64,000 bases of DNA, taken from CAWJMD01 sp963700925 (lineage in GTDB: Bacteria > Actinomycetota > Actinomycetes > Actinomycetales > CAWJMD01). Location: assembly GCA_963700925.1 (NCBI GenBank), contig OY969553.1:3534001-3598000 (forward strand), read 5' to 3'. A program made the position numbers and the translations under genes. Under the pieces are notes generated by a model that worked only from the letters and a program-made list of their open reading frames with translations, did not search any database and had not been told where the DNA came from. This document shows positions 47,990-55,863 of this stretch, in pieces (positions within the stretch are counted from its first letter, which is position 1; every line of letters starts with the position of its first letter).

Positions 47990-49360
47990 ATGACCACCGT
48001 TCTCACCGTTCGTGGAGGCAGGCCGCTCAAGGGCGCCATCACCGTGCGGGGTGCCAAGAACTTCGTGTCCAAGGCGATGGTCGCGGCACTCCTGGGCGAC
48101 AGCCCCTCACGGCTGCGCAACGTGCCGCAGGTTCGCGACGTCTCCGTGGTCACCGGTCTGCTCGAGCTGCACGGAGTGACGGTGCGCCCTGGCGACGAGG
48201 ACGGCGAGCTCGTGCTCGACCCCAGCAACGTCGAGCGTGCCCACGTGGCCGACATCGACACGCACGCCGGGTCCAGCCGCATCCCGATCCTGTTCTGCGG
48301 CCCGCTGGTGCACCGGCTGGGGGAGGCTTTCATCCCCGACCTGGGCGGCTGCGTGATCGGCGACCGTCCGATCAACTACCACCTGGAGGCGCTGCGCAAG
48401 TTCGGCGCAGTGGTCGACAAGCGCGATCAGGGGATCCGCATCAGTGCCCCGGAGCCGCTGCGGGGAACGAAGTTCGAGCTGGAGTTCCCGAGCGTCGGCG
48501 CGACCGAGCAGGTGCTGCTCACGGCCGTTCGCGCCGAGGGCATCACGGAGCTGCGCAACGCCGCGATCGAGCCAGAGATCATGGACCTCATCGCGGTGCT
48601 GCAGAAGATGGGCGCGATCATCTCCGTCGAGCCCAACCGCGTGATCCTGATCGAGGGCGTCTCGTCGCTGTCGGGCTACACGCACCGCTCTCTTCCCGAC
48701 CGGATCGAGTCGGCGTCCTGGGCCAGCGCTGCCCTGGCGACCGGTGGCGACGTCTACGTGCATGGCGCCCGCCAGCCCGACCTGATGACGTTCCTCAACA
48801 CGTTCCGCAAGGTGGGCGGCCAGTTCGAGGTCGACGACGACGGCATCCGGTTCTTCCACCCCGGCGGCCCGCTGCGCTCCATCGCCCTCGAGACCGACGT
48901 GCACCCCGGGTTCATGACGGACTGGCAGCAGCCGCTGATCGTCGCGCTCACCCAGGCCAACGGCCTGTCGATCGTGCACGAGACGGTGTACGAGAACAGG
49001 TTCGGGTTCGTCGACGCGCTGGCGGGGATGGGTGCCCACATCCAGGTCTACCGCGAGTGTCTCGGCTCGACCCCGTGCCGCTTCGGGCAGCGCAACTTCC
49101 GGCACTCGGCAGTGGTCAGCGGCCCGACGCGCCTGCGTGGCGCCGACATCGTGGTGCCCGACCTGCGGGGAGGCTTCTCGCACCTGATCGCGGCGCTCGC
49201 GGCGGACGGGGAGTCGAACGTGCACGGCATCGACCTGATCGACCGCGGCTACGAGTTCTTCTCGGAGAAGCTGTCCGGGCTCGGCGCCGACGTCGAGTGG
49301 CGGGCCACCGACTCCGACTCCGTGGCCGGCCCCGTCGGCAGTCCCGTCCCCAGCCTCTAA
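47990..49360 (+). CDS. murA: UDP-N-acetylglucosamine 1-carboxyvinyltransferase
   Basis: 456 residues from the ATG at 47990; the longer open frame upstream overlaps the hup tail and has no ribosome site. EPSP-synthase-like fold: LTVRGGRPLKGAITVRGAKNFVSKAMVAALLG, AGSSRIPILFCGPLV and the active-site loop LGGCVIGDRPINYHLEALRKFGA. The Cys in GGC corresponds to the catalytic, fosfomycin-reactive Cys115 of E. coli MurA, whereas M. tuberculosis has Asp there. The C-terminal part holds TDWQQPLIVALTQANGLSIVHETVYENRFGFVDAL and RGGFSHLIAALAADG. It adds enolpyruvate to UDP-GlcNAc in peptidoglycan synthesis. Confidence 0.95.
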   Translation: MTTVLTVRGGRPLKGAITVRGAKNFVSKAMVAALLGDSPSRLRNVPQVRDVSVVTGLLELHGVTVRPGDEDGELVLDPSNVERAHVADIDTHAGSSRIPILFCGPLVHRLGEAFIPDLGGCVIGDRPINYHLEALRKFGAVVDKRDQGIRISAPEPLRGTKFELEFPSVGATEQVLLTAVRAEGITELRNAAIEPEIMDLIAVLQKMGAIISVEPNRVILIEGVSSLSGYTHRSLPDRIESASWASAALATGGDVYVHGARQPDLMTFLNTFRKVGGQFEVDDDGIRFFHPGGPLRSIALETDVHPGFMTDWQQPLIVALTQANGLSIVHETVYENRFGFVDALAGMGAHIQVYRECLGSTPCRFGQRNFRHSAVVSGPTRLRGADIVVPDLRGGFSHLIAALAADGESNVHGIDLIDRGYEFFSEKLSGLGADVEWRATDSDSVAGPVGSPVPSL

Positions 49361-49374
49361 CGCTTGCTCTCCCT

Positions 49375-49395
49375 ACCCACACGCCCCCTGTGGGT
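49375..49395. terminator. Hairpin downstream of murA
   Basis: ACCCACA (49375-49381) pairs with TGTGGGT (49389-49395) around a C-rich 7-base loop, 15 bases after the murA stop and in the convergent gap with the CofC gene. There is no clear T run. Confidence 0.5.
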
Positions 49396-49472
49396 GGCTC
49401 ACCACGCCCACACAAATGTCGCCGAACTGTGTAGGCGGGCGGAGCAATGTAGGTGGGGCGAGCAACGTGGGG

Positions 49473-50369
49473 TCAGTCGCCGATTCCCTGGAGCCGCACG
49501 CGGGTGACCGCGACGGGTGACGCGTCGGCTGCGCCGGTCTCACCACGCGTGTCGGCGGTGCCGGCCTCACCACCCACCTCGTCGCCAGCGTGGACGGGGT
49601 CACAGCTGACGCGCTGCCCCGGCCGTAGGTGGCGCAGGCCGCTGCCGTTGGTGGCGCCGTTCGCCATCGGGAGCCGGATCCCGTCGTCGGTCACCACCTC
49701 ACCCGTTCCGGCGTCGGGGTCGTAGCGGATGACGGTGGCCTGCATGGCGTCGAGCGTAGCCGTGGTGCGAGGGCCGACGCCGAGCGCGATGGCCGCGGCG
49801 AGGTCCGCCTGGGTGTCGACGTCACGCCGCAGCCGGGGGAGGTCGAGCGAGGCGCGCACGGCGCCGGTTCGCTCATGTGCTGCAGCCGAGCCGGCTCCGA
49901 AGTGCGGATCGATGTGTGCGGCAGTCCGTCCGGCCAGCAGCACCGTTCCCGCGTCGTCGAGGTCGGGCACGAACGCCGACACCGCACCGCGTGCCAAGAC
50001 GTCGTCGAGACGGGAGAGAGCCCGGTCGAGGTCTTCCGGACGCACTGCGGGCAGGTCGGCCAGCAGCACCGCGACCGGTCCTCGGTCACCTGCGGCGAGC
50101 AGACCGGCGCGCACGGCCGGCCCAAGTCCGGGCTTGGACGTCGGCTGCTCGACGACCTCGGCCCCGGCAGCCGACGCCGCGGATGCGGTCGCGGCGTCCG
50201 AGGTGACCACCAGCACCCGCAGCACCGAGTTCGCCGCCAGCACAGCGGCAAGGCAGTCAGCCGCCATCGCGGCTGCGACCTCCGGGCCGCAGGCCAGACG
50301 GGACTTGGCCTCAGCGCCGCCCTTCACCGGCAGCACGACGACCCAGTCCGCTGCCCCTGTTGTGCCCAT
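49473..50369 (-). CDS. CofC/FbiD-type guanylyltransferase fused to a cold-shock-like domain
   Basis: 298 residues from the ATG at 50369. Residues 1-200 are the F420-pathway guanylyltransferase: VVLPVKGGAEAKSRLA, VLVVTSDAATASAASAAGAEVVEQPTSKPGLGPAVRAGL, VAVLLADLPAVRPEDLDRAL, AFVPDLDDAGTVLLAGR and SLDLPRLRRDVDTQADLAAA. After LGVGPRTTATLDA the frame continues without a stop into MQATVIRYDPDAGTGEVVTDDGIRLPM and LRHLRPGQRVSCDPV, a cold-shock-like beta-barrel. In relatives the second part would usually be a separate small ORF. It activates phospholactate or PEP with GTP for coenzyme F420 synthesis. Confidence 0.86.
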   Translation of the reverse strand: MGTTGAADWVVVLPVKGGAEAKSRLACGPEVAAAMAADCLAAVLAANSVLRVLVVTSDAATASAASAAGAEVVEQPTSKPGLGPAVRAGLLAAGDRGPVAVLLADLPAVRPEDLDRALSRLDDVLARGAVSAFVPDLDDAGTVLLAGRTAAHIDPHFGAGSAAAHERTGAVRASLDLPRLRRDVDTQADLAAAIALGVGPRTTATLDAMQATVIRYDPDAGTGEVVTDDGIRLPMANGATNGSGLRHLRPGQRVSCDPVHAGDEVGGEAGTADTRGETGAADASPVAVTRVRLQGIGD

Positions 50370-50508
50370 CCGTCGATCCTGCCTCACCGGCCGCGCTGCT
50401 CGACACGGTGGTCCGGTGCCCGACAGGATGGGCGCGGCCCGCCGCAGCAGAGTGTCGCGGGAGTCGGTCCGGCGAGCGGGCCACGTCCCGACGTGAGCTG
50501 GAGGTGCG

Positions 50509-51255
50509 GTGGGTCGGCCGACGAAGTCAGGCAGCTACCGGGTGGCCGAGCTCCTCGTGCGGCCACCGATGGCGCTGCTGACGCGCCAGGACTGGCGGGG
50601 CGGCGAGAACCTTCCGCGTGAGGGCGGGATCGTCGTGGTGGTGAACCACACCTCGCACGCCGACCCGTTCCCGGTCGCGCACTTCCTGGCCAACCAGGAT
50701 CGGCTGCCGCGCTACCTCGGCAAGGAGTCGGTGTTCCGCGTGCCCGTCGGCGGCCGCATCCTGCACGGGGCCGGACAGATCCCGGTGTTCCGCGAGTCAG
50801 CCGACGCGAGCCGCGCGTACTCCGCTGCGGTGCAGGCGGTCCGCGACGGAGAGTGCGTCGTGATCTACCCGGAGGGAACGCTGACCCGCGACCCGGACCT
50901 CTGGCCGATGCGCGGAAAGACCGGCGCGGCACGCGTGGCGCTCGAGACGAAGTGCCCGGTGATCCCGGTGGCGCAGTGGGGAGCTCATCGCATCCTGTCT
51001 CCGTATGCCAGAACGCCCCGGATCCTGCCGCGTCCGCGGCTCAGTGTGATGGCCGGTCCACCGGTCGAACTTTCCGCCTTCCAGGACAAGCCCATCACCG
51101 GCCCGGTACTCGTCGGGGCGACGGAGGCGATCATGGACGCGCTCACGGGTCTCGTCGAGGAGCTTCGAGGCCAGAAGGCCCCTGCGGCGCGGTGGGACCC
51201 CCGCGAGCACGAGCAGCCCGCAACCGGCAAACCTGAGAAGGGGAGACGACGGTGA
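50509..51255 (+). CDS. plsC: 1-acyl-sn-glycerol-3-phosphate acyltransferase (PlsC-like)
   Basis: 248 residues from a GTG at 50509 with GGAGG five bases upstream. Acyltransferase block I is VVNHTSHADPFPVAHFLA (HxxxxD), block II YLGKESVFRVPVGGRIL, and block III VIYPEGTLTRD. It acylates lysophosphatidate at the cytoplasmic face of the membrane in phospholipid synthesis. The stop overlaps the gpsA start (GTGA), linking it with the preceding step of the same pathway. The C-terminal tail is basic. Confidence 0.93.
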   Translation: MGRPTKSGSYRVAELLVRPPMALLTRQDWRGGENLPREGGIVVVVNHTSHADPFPVAHFLANQDRLPRYLGKESVFRVPVGGRILHGAGQIPVFRESADASRAYSAAVQAVRDGECVVIYPEGTLTRDPDLWPMRGKTGAARVALETKCPVIPVAQWGAHRILSPYARTPRILPRPRLSVMAGPPVELSAFQDKPITGPVLVGATEAIMDALTGLVEELRGQKAPAARWDPREHEQPATGKPEKGRRR

Positions 51256-52292
51256 GCAACGGCGCACTGGAGCACGAGGGCCCGTCGACACACGCACCGG
51301 CAGCAGTGTTCGGCACCGGCAGCTGGGGAACCACGTTCGCCATGGTGCTGGCCGATGCCGGTGTGCCGGTGCGGATGTGGGGGCGCCGGGCCGAGGTCGT
51401 CGAGGACATCCGCGACCGGCATACCAACCCCGAGTACCTGCCGGACGTGGATCTTCCGGCAGGCGTGACGGCCTCGACCGACCCTGCCGAGGTGCTGGAC
51501 GGCGTCGGCACCGTCGTGCTGGCCATCCCGTCCCAGACCCTGCGCGAGAACCTCACCGGCTGGCGCCGGTACCTGGGCGACGACGTGCTGCTGGTCAGCC
51601 TGATGAAGGGCGTCGAGCTCGGCACGCACCTGCGGATGAGCGAGGTCGTGTCGGAGGTGACCGGCGCCGGGCCCGAACGCGTCGCGGTGGTGTCGGGCCC
51701 CAACCTGGCACGGGAGATCGCGGCCAGGCAGCCCACGGCCACGGTCGTCGCGTGCGCAGACCACGACCGCGCCGAACAGCTTGCGCACCAGTGCTCCACG
51801 TCGTACTTCCGCCCGTACACCCAGACCGATGTGGTGGGGGTCGAGCTGGGTGGCGCCGTCAAGAACGTGATCGCCCTGGCGGTGGGCATGGCCGAGGGGC
51901 TTGGCTTCGGCGACAACACGCAGGCGTCCATCATCACTCGCGGACTGGCCGAGACTGCCCGGCTGGCAACAGCTCTCGGCGCAGAACCCACCACGATCGC
52001 AGGGCTCGCCGGCATGGGTGACCTGGTAGCGACCTGTGCCTCGCCCCTGTCGCGCAACCGCACGTTCGGCGTCAACCTCGGCACCGGGCAGACCGTCGCC
52101 GAGGTGATCGCGGCGACCCGGCAGACCGCCGAGGGCGTGAAGTCGTGCCAGTCGATCCACGACCTGGCGCTCGCCGTCGGCGTCGACATGCCGATCGTCG
52201 ACAGCGTGGTGCGCGTCGTCCACGAGGACCTGCCGGCTCACGAGATGGTGCAGGTGCTGCTCTCGCGAGCGCGCAAGCACGAGAGCACCTGA
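51252..52292 (+). CDS. gpsA: Glycerol-3-phosphate dehydrogenase (NAD(P)+)
   Basis: 346 residues from the GTG at 51252. The Rossmann motif is AAVFGTGSWGTTFAMVLADAGVPVRMWGRR. NPEYLPDVDLP, LMKGVELGTHLRMSEV, VVSGPNLAREIAARQPTATV, GVELGGAVKNVIALAVGMAEGLGFGDNTQASIITRGLAE with the catalytic Lys, and LAGMGDLVATCASPLSRNRTFG are diagnostic. It makes sn-glycerol-3-phosphate for phospholipids. It is coupled to plsC. The PLP-enzyme gene downstream is convergent. Confidence 0.97.
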   Translation: MSNGALEHEGPSTHAPAAVFGTGSWGTTFAMVLADAGVPVRMWGRRAEVVEDIRDRHTNPEYLPDVDLPAGVTASTDPAEVLDGVGTVVLAIPSQTLRENLTGWRRYLGDDVLLVSLMKGVELGTHLRMSEVVSEVTGAGPERVAVVSGPNLAREIAARQPTATVVACADHDRAEQLAHQCSTSYFRPYTQTDVVGVELGGAVKNVIALAVGMAEGLGFGDNTQASIITRGLAETARLATALGAEPTTIAGLAGMGDLVATCASPLSRNRTFGVNLGTGQTVAEVIAATRQTAEGVKSCQSIHDLALAVGVDMPIVDSVVRVVHEDLPAHEMVQVLLSRARKHEST

Positions 52293-52317
52293 CGACTCGA
52301 GTGAACCCGGCGACGGC

Positions 52318-53514
52318 TCAGGGCTGAGGGACCGCCGAGAGCAGCGCAGCGTCGAGGTCTCGCCAGAGGTCCTGGACGTCCTCGATGCCGACCGACAGCC
52401 GCAGGAGCGCCTCGGGAACCGACGTCGGCTCGTTGCCGTGCCGCCGTCGACGCTCGATCATCGACTCGACCCCGCCCAGGCTCGTGGCCGGCAGCCACAG
52501 CCGCACCGCGTCGACGACGGCATCGGCAGCCTCCGCCCCACCACGTACCTCGATCGCGACGATGGCTCCGAAGGCGCGCATCTGTGCCGCCGCGCGCGCG
52601 TGCCCGGGGTCGGAGGGAAGACTCGGGTGCCGCACGGTCTTGACGGCAGGGTGGACGGACAGGCGCCGCGCCAACTCGGCGGCGCTCGACTGGGCACGCT
52701 CCATCCGGACGCCCAGCGTGCGGATGCCACGCAGAGCCAGCCACGCCTCCCACGGGCCAGGGACGGCGCCGTGCAGTCGCCGGTGCCTGGACAGCTCGGC
52801 GTGCAGTGCAGGGTCGGCCGTGACGGCCGCCCCGAGTACCAGGTCGGAGTGGCCGGCAAGGTACTTCGTGACCGAGTGCACGACGACGTCGGCGCCGAGG
52901 TCGAGCGGGCGCTGCACCAGCGGAGTCGCAAACGTGTTGTCGACCGCGGTGAGTGCACCGACCTCGCGTGCCGCCTCGGCGCAGGCGGTCAGGTCGGCGA
53001 TCTCGAGCAAGGGGTTGGTCGGCGACTCCAGCCACAGCAGCGCCCTGGGGGCTCCAGCCACGGTGGTGTCCTCCTGCAGGGCCGCTCGCACGGCGCCGGT
53101 GTCGGCCACGTCGACCCGCCGGGTGCGGACCCGTCCGCGCGCGGTCAGCTCGTCCGCCAGCTCGAGGGTGGTGTTGTAGGCCGCGGACGGCAGCACGACC
53201 AGCCCGCCGTGTGGAACCTGGTCGAGCACAGCCGATATCGCCGCCATCCCGGAGGCGAAGAGCAGGGCGCCACCTGTGCCGCCCTCGGCACCGGCGTGAA
53301 CGTCAAGGCCCTCGAGCGCACCGATGGCCTCCTCGCCCGCGACCCACGTGGCGTTGTCGACGCGGCCGTAGAAGGGCTGTCCCGGCGGGGTGGTGCCGGA
53401 CCCGACGTAGGTGGAGGTCATCGACACGGCCGGCCCCACCGGGGCGCCCGCGACGCGGGGCGGCCGGCCGGCCGTCACGGCGATCGTCTGCGGGTCCTGC
53501 TCGGGTTCGGCCAC
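52318..53514 (-). CDS. Cys/Met-metabolism PLP-dependent enzyme (cystathionine gamma-lyase/synthase-like)
   Basis: 398 residues from a GTG at 53514. Fold-type I gamma-family motifs: GPAVSMTSTYVGSG, YGRVDNATWVAGEEAIGALEG, LLFASGMAAISAVLDQVPHGG, LLWLESPTNPLLEIADL, TAVDNTFATPLVQRPLDLGADVVVHSVTKYLAGHSDLVLGA with the PLP lysine, and LRLSVGIEDVQDLWRDLDAAL. The exact reaction (cystathionine gamma-lyase, gamma-synthase or methionine gamma-lyase) cannot be settled by reading alone. In several actinobacteria such a gene lies next to gpsA-ddl. It is divergent from ddl by 46 bases. Confidence 0.88.
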   Translation of the reverse strand: MAEPEQDPQTIAVTAGRPPRVAGAPVGPAVSMTSTYVGSGTTPPGQPFYGRVDNATWVAGEEAIGALEGLDVHAGAEGGTGGALLFASGMAAISAVLDQVPHGGLVVLPSAAYNTTLELADELTARGRVRTRRVDVADTGAVRAALQEDTTVAGAPRALLWLESPTNPLLEIADLTACAEAAREVGALTAVDNTFATPLVQRPLDLGADVVVHSVTKYLAGHSDLVLGAAVTADPALHAELSRHRRLHGAVPGPWEAWLALRGIRTLGVRMERAQSSAAELARRLSVHPAVKTVRHPSLPSDPGHARAAAQMRAFGAIVAIEVRGGAEAADAVVDAVRLWLPATSLGGVESMIERRRRHGNEPTSVPEALLRLSVGIEDVQDLWRDLDAALLSAVPQP

Positions 53515-53560
53515 AGCCGAAACCCTAGGCCTGACCGCCGCCGGGTAGGGTCGGCGTCCG

Positions 53561-54685
53561 ATGAGCGAGAACTCCAGAACACGTGTGGCCGTGGTCTTCG
53601 GTGGCCGGTCCAGCGAGCACGCGATCAGCTGCGTGACCGCCGCGGGGGTGATGGCCGCTCTCGACCCCGAGCGGTACGAGGTGGTCCCGATCGGCATCAC
53701 CTCGACGGGCCGCTGGTTGCTGACCTCCGCCGACCCCGGCCGCTGGGCCCTGACCGGGGGAGACCTGCCGCACGTCTCCGACGACGACGGTGTCCCAGTG
53801 GTGCTGCGGCCGGGGACCGGCGAGCGAGACCTGCTGTGCGTCGAGGACGGTCAGGTCCCCAGAACGGTCGCCGAGGTCGACGTGGTGTTCCCTCTGCTGC
53901 ACGGGCCCTACGGCGAGGACGGCACCTTGCAGGGGATGCTCGAACTGTCGGACACCCGCTACGTCGGCGCCGGCGTGCTGTCGTCGGCGCTCAGCATGGA
54001 CAAGCACTACATGAAGGCCGTCCTGGCTGCCCACGGCCTGCCGATCGGCCCCTACGTGGTGATCCTGCCGTCCGACTGGGAGCGTGACCCGGCGCCCTCA
54101 CGTGATGCGGTGGCGGCGCTCAGCTACCCGGTCTTCGTGAAGCCTGCTCGCGCGGGGTCGTCGATCGGCATCACGCGGGTGCCCGCCCCAGAGTTCCTCG
54201 ACGACGCCATCGAAGCGGCACGCAAGCACGACCCCAAGGTGCTCGTCGAAGCCGCGATCGAGGGCCGCGAGATCGAGTGCGGCGTGATGCAGGACCCGGC
54301 TGGGGGTGCGCCGCTGACCTCCCTGCCCGGTGAGATCGAGGTCGTCTCCGACTCCGGCCACGAGTTCTACGACTACGAGGCCAAGTACTTCGACGAGTCA
54401 GGTGTGCGCTTGACCTGTCCGGCCGACCTGCCCGACCACGTGGCCGACGAGGTGCGGCGGCTGGCGGCGCAGACGTTCACGGTGATGGCGTGCGAGGGGC
54501 TGGCGCGCGTCGACGTCTTCGTCACGGGAGACAACCGGGTGGTCGTGAACGAGCTCAACACGATGCCGGGCTTCACCCCTCACTCCATGTACCCGCGGAT
54601 GTGGGAGCAGTCGGGCACGTCGTACCGCGACCTCGTCCACCAGCTCGTGCAGCTCGCGCTGACTCGGCGTGTGGGACTTCGCTGA
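53561..54685 (+). CDS. ddl: D-alanine-D-alanine ligase
   Basis: 374 residues from the ATG at 53561. ATP-grasp enzyme with AVVFGGRSSEHAISCVTAAGVMAAL, VFPLLHGPYGEDGTLQGMLEL, PVFVKPARAGSSIGITRV, REIECGVM, GHEFYDYEAKYFDESGVRLTCPADLP and VNELNTMPGFTPHSMYPRMWEQSG. It joins two D-alanines for the peptidoglycan stem peptide. In many actinobacteria thiL follows; here the next gene is a HTH_42 protein. The catalytic Glu, Ser and Lys/Arg positions look intact. Confidence 0.97.
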   Translation: MSENSRTRVAVVFGGRSSEHAISCVTAAGVMAALDPERYEVVPIGITSTGRWLLTSADPGRWALTGGDLPHVSDDDGVPVVLRPGTGERDLLCVEDGQVPRTVAEVDVVFPLLHGPYGEDGTLQGMLELSDTRYVGAGVLSSALSMDKHYMKAVLAAHGLPIGPYVVILPSDWERDPAPSRDAVAALSYPVFVKPARAGSSIGITRVPAPEFLDDAIEAARKHDPKVLVEAAIEGREIECGVMQDPAGGAPLTSLPGEIEVVSDSGHEFYDYEAKYFDESGVRLTCPADLPDHVADEVRRLAAQTFTVMACEGLARVDVFVTGDNRVVVNELNTMPGFTPHSMYPRMWEQSGTSYRDLVHQLVQLALTRRVGLR

Positions 54686-54689
54686 CAGC

Positions 54690-55805
54690 ATGGCCGCGCC
54701 GACCGTCCTTGGCGCTCGTGCGCTGAACCGCGCACTGCTGCAACGGCAGTGGCTCACCGAGCGACACGCCGCCTCTGCCATTGAGGCGCTCGGGCACCTG
54801 GTCGGGTTGCAGTCGCAGGCCCCCGACCCACCGTACGTCGGGCTGTGGACGCGTCTGGCCGAGTTCGAGCCCGACGACCTCGGCAGCCTCATCACGGACC
54901 GATCGGCGGTGCGCACCGCGCTGATGCGCAGCACGCTGCACACGGTGACCGCGCGCGACGCCCTGGCCATGCGTCCGCTGCTGCAGTCGACGCTCGAGCA
55001 GCACATCGAAGTGGCGTACCGACGTCACCTGGCCGGTGTCCCGGCCGCCGAGATCGGCTCTGCCGGCGCGACTCTGGTCGCGTCGGGTGGAACGTGGACG
55101 TTCGCCCAGATCACCGATGAACTCGCCCCACGATGGCCACAGGTGTCACGTGACGCGTTCGGCACAGTCGTCCGGGAGTTCGTGCCGCTCGCCCAGGTCC
55201 CCCCGCGCGGCCTCTGGCGGACGTCGGGCCCGGCCGCGCACGTCCCCTTGCAGACCTGGCTCGACGGCAGCCAGGTCGAGCCGATGACGGTCGACGAGCT
55301 CGCCACTCGCTACCTGACCGCCTATGGGCCGGCGACGGTCGCCGACCTGCAGGCATGGTGCGGGCTGACCAGGCTCGGTCCGCGCGTGAAGGAGCTTGCC
55401 GCAGAAGGAGTTCTGTGCACGTATGCCACCGAGGAGGGCAAGGTCCTGTTCGACGTCGCTGGCATCGAGCTGCCGGACGCCGACGAGCCCGTTCCCGTGC
55501 GGTACCTGCCGGAGTGGGACGTCCTGCTCCTGTCGCATGCCGACCGCACCCGCGTGATGTCAGCCCGGGCCAAGGCGGCCGTCTTCACCCAGAACGGCAT
55601 CGTCCGCCCGACGGTGCTGGTCGACGGTCAGGTGCGTGCCACGTGGGCGGTGTCGGTGTCGGCCGACGAGGCTGTGCTGCAGGTCAGCGAGCTCGAGCCA
55701 CTGGACGTCGACACCCGTGTCGAGGCGACCGAAGAGGGCCTGCGGCTGCTCGCCTTCCACTCACCGGAACGTCGGCACGAGGTGCGCTTCGCGGCACCGG
55801 GCTAG
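54690..55805 (+). CDS. Winged-helix HTH_42 protein, AlkZ/YcaQ-like DNA glycosylase candidate
   Basis: 371 residues from the ATG at 54690; an in-frame GTG at 54669 would overlap ddl. The family (PF06224) is recognised by ARALNRALLQRQWLTERHAASAIEALGHLVGLQSQAPDPPYVGLWTRL, TALMRSTLHTVTARDALAMRPLLQ, YGPATVADLQAWCGLTR and VRYLPEWDVLLLSHADRTRVM. The QSQ in LVGLQSQAP matches the catalytic QxQ motif of AlkZ/YcaQ glycosylases, which excise bulky or crosslinked alkyl bases. Activity is inferred from this motif only. It starts five bases after ddl. Confidence 0.84.
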   Translation: MAAPTVLGARALNRALLQRQWLTERHAASAIEALGHLVGLQSQAPDPPYVGLWTRLAEFEPDDLGSLITDRSAVRTALMRSTLHTVTARDALAMRPLLQSTLEQHIEVAYRRHLAGVPAAEIGSAGATLVASGGTWTFAQITDELAPRWPQVSRDAFGTVVREFVPLAQVPPRGLWRTSGPAAHVPLQTWLDGSQVEPMTVDELATRYLTAYGPATVADLQAWCGLTRLGPRVKELAAEGVLCTYATEEGKVLFDVAGIELPDADEPVPVRYLPEWDVLLLSHADRTRVMSARAKAAVFTQNGIVRPTVLVDGQVRATWAVSVSADEAVLQVSELEPLDVDTRVEATEEGLRLLAFHSPERRHEVRFAAPG

Positions 55806-55863
55806 CGGAGCGTTCAGGCGGCCGACACGTCCGGTTCATGCCGGGCCCTTAGCGTCCGGGCTC

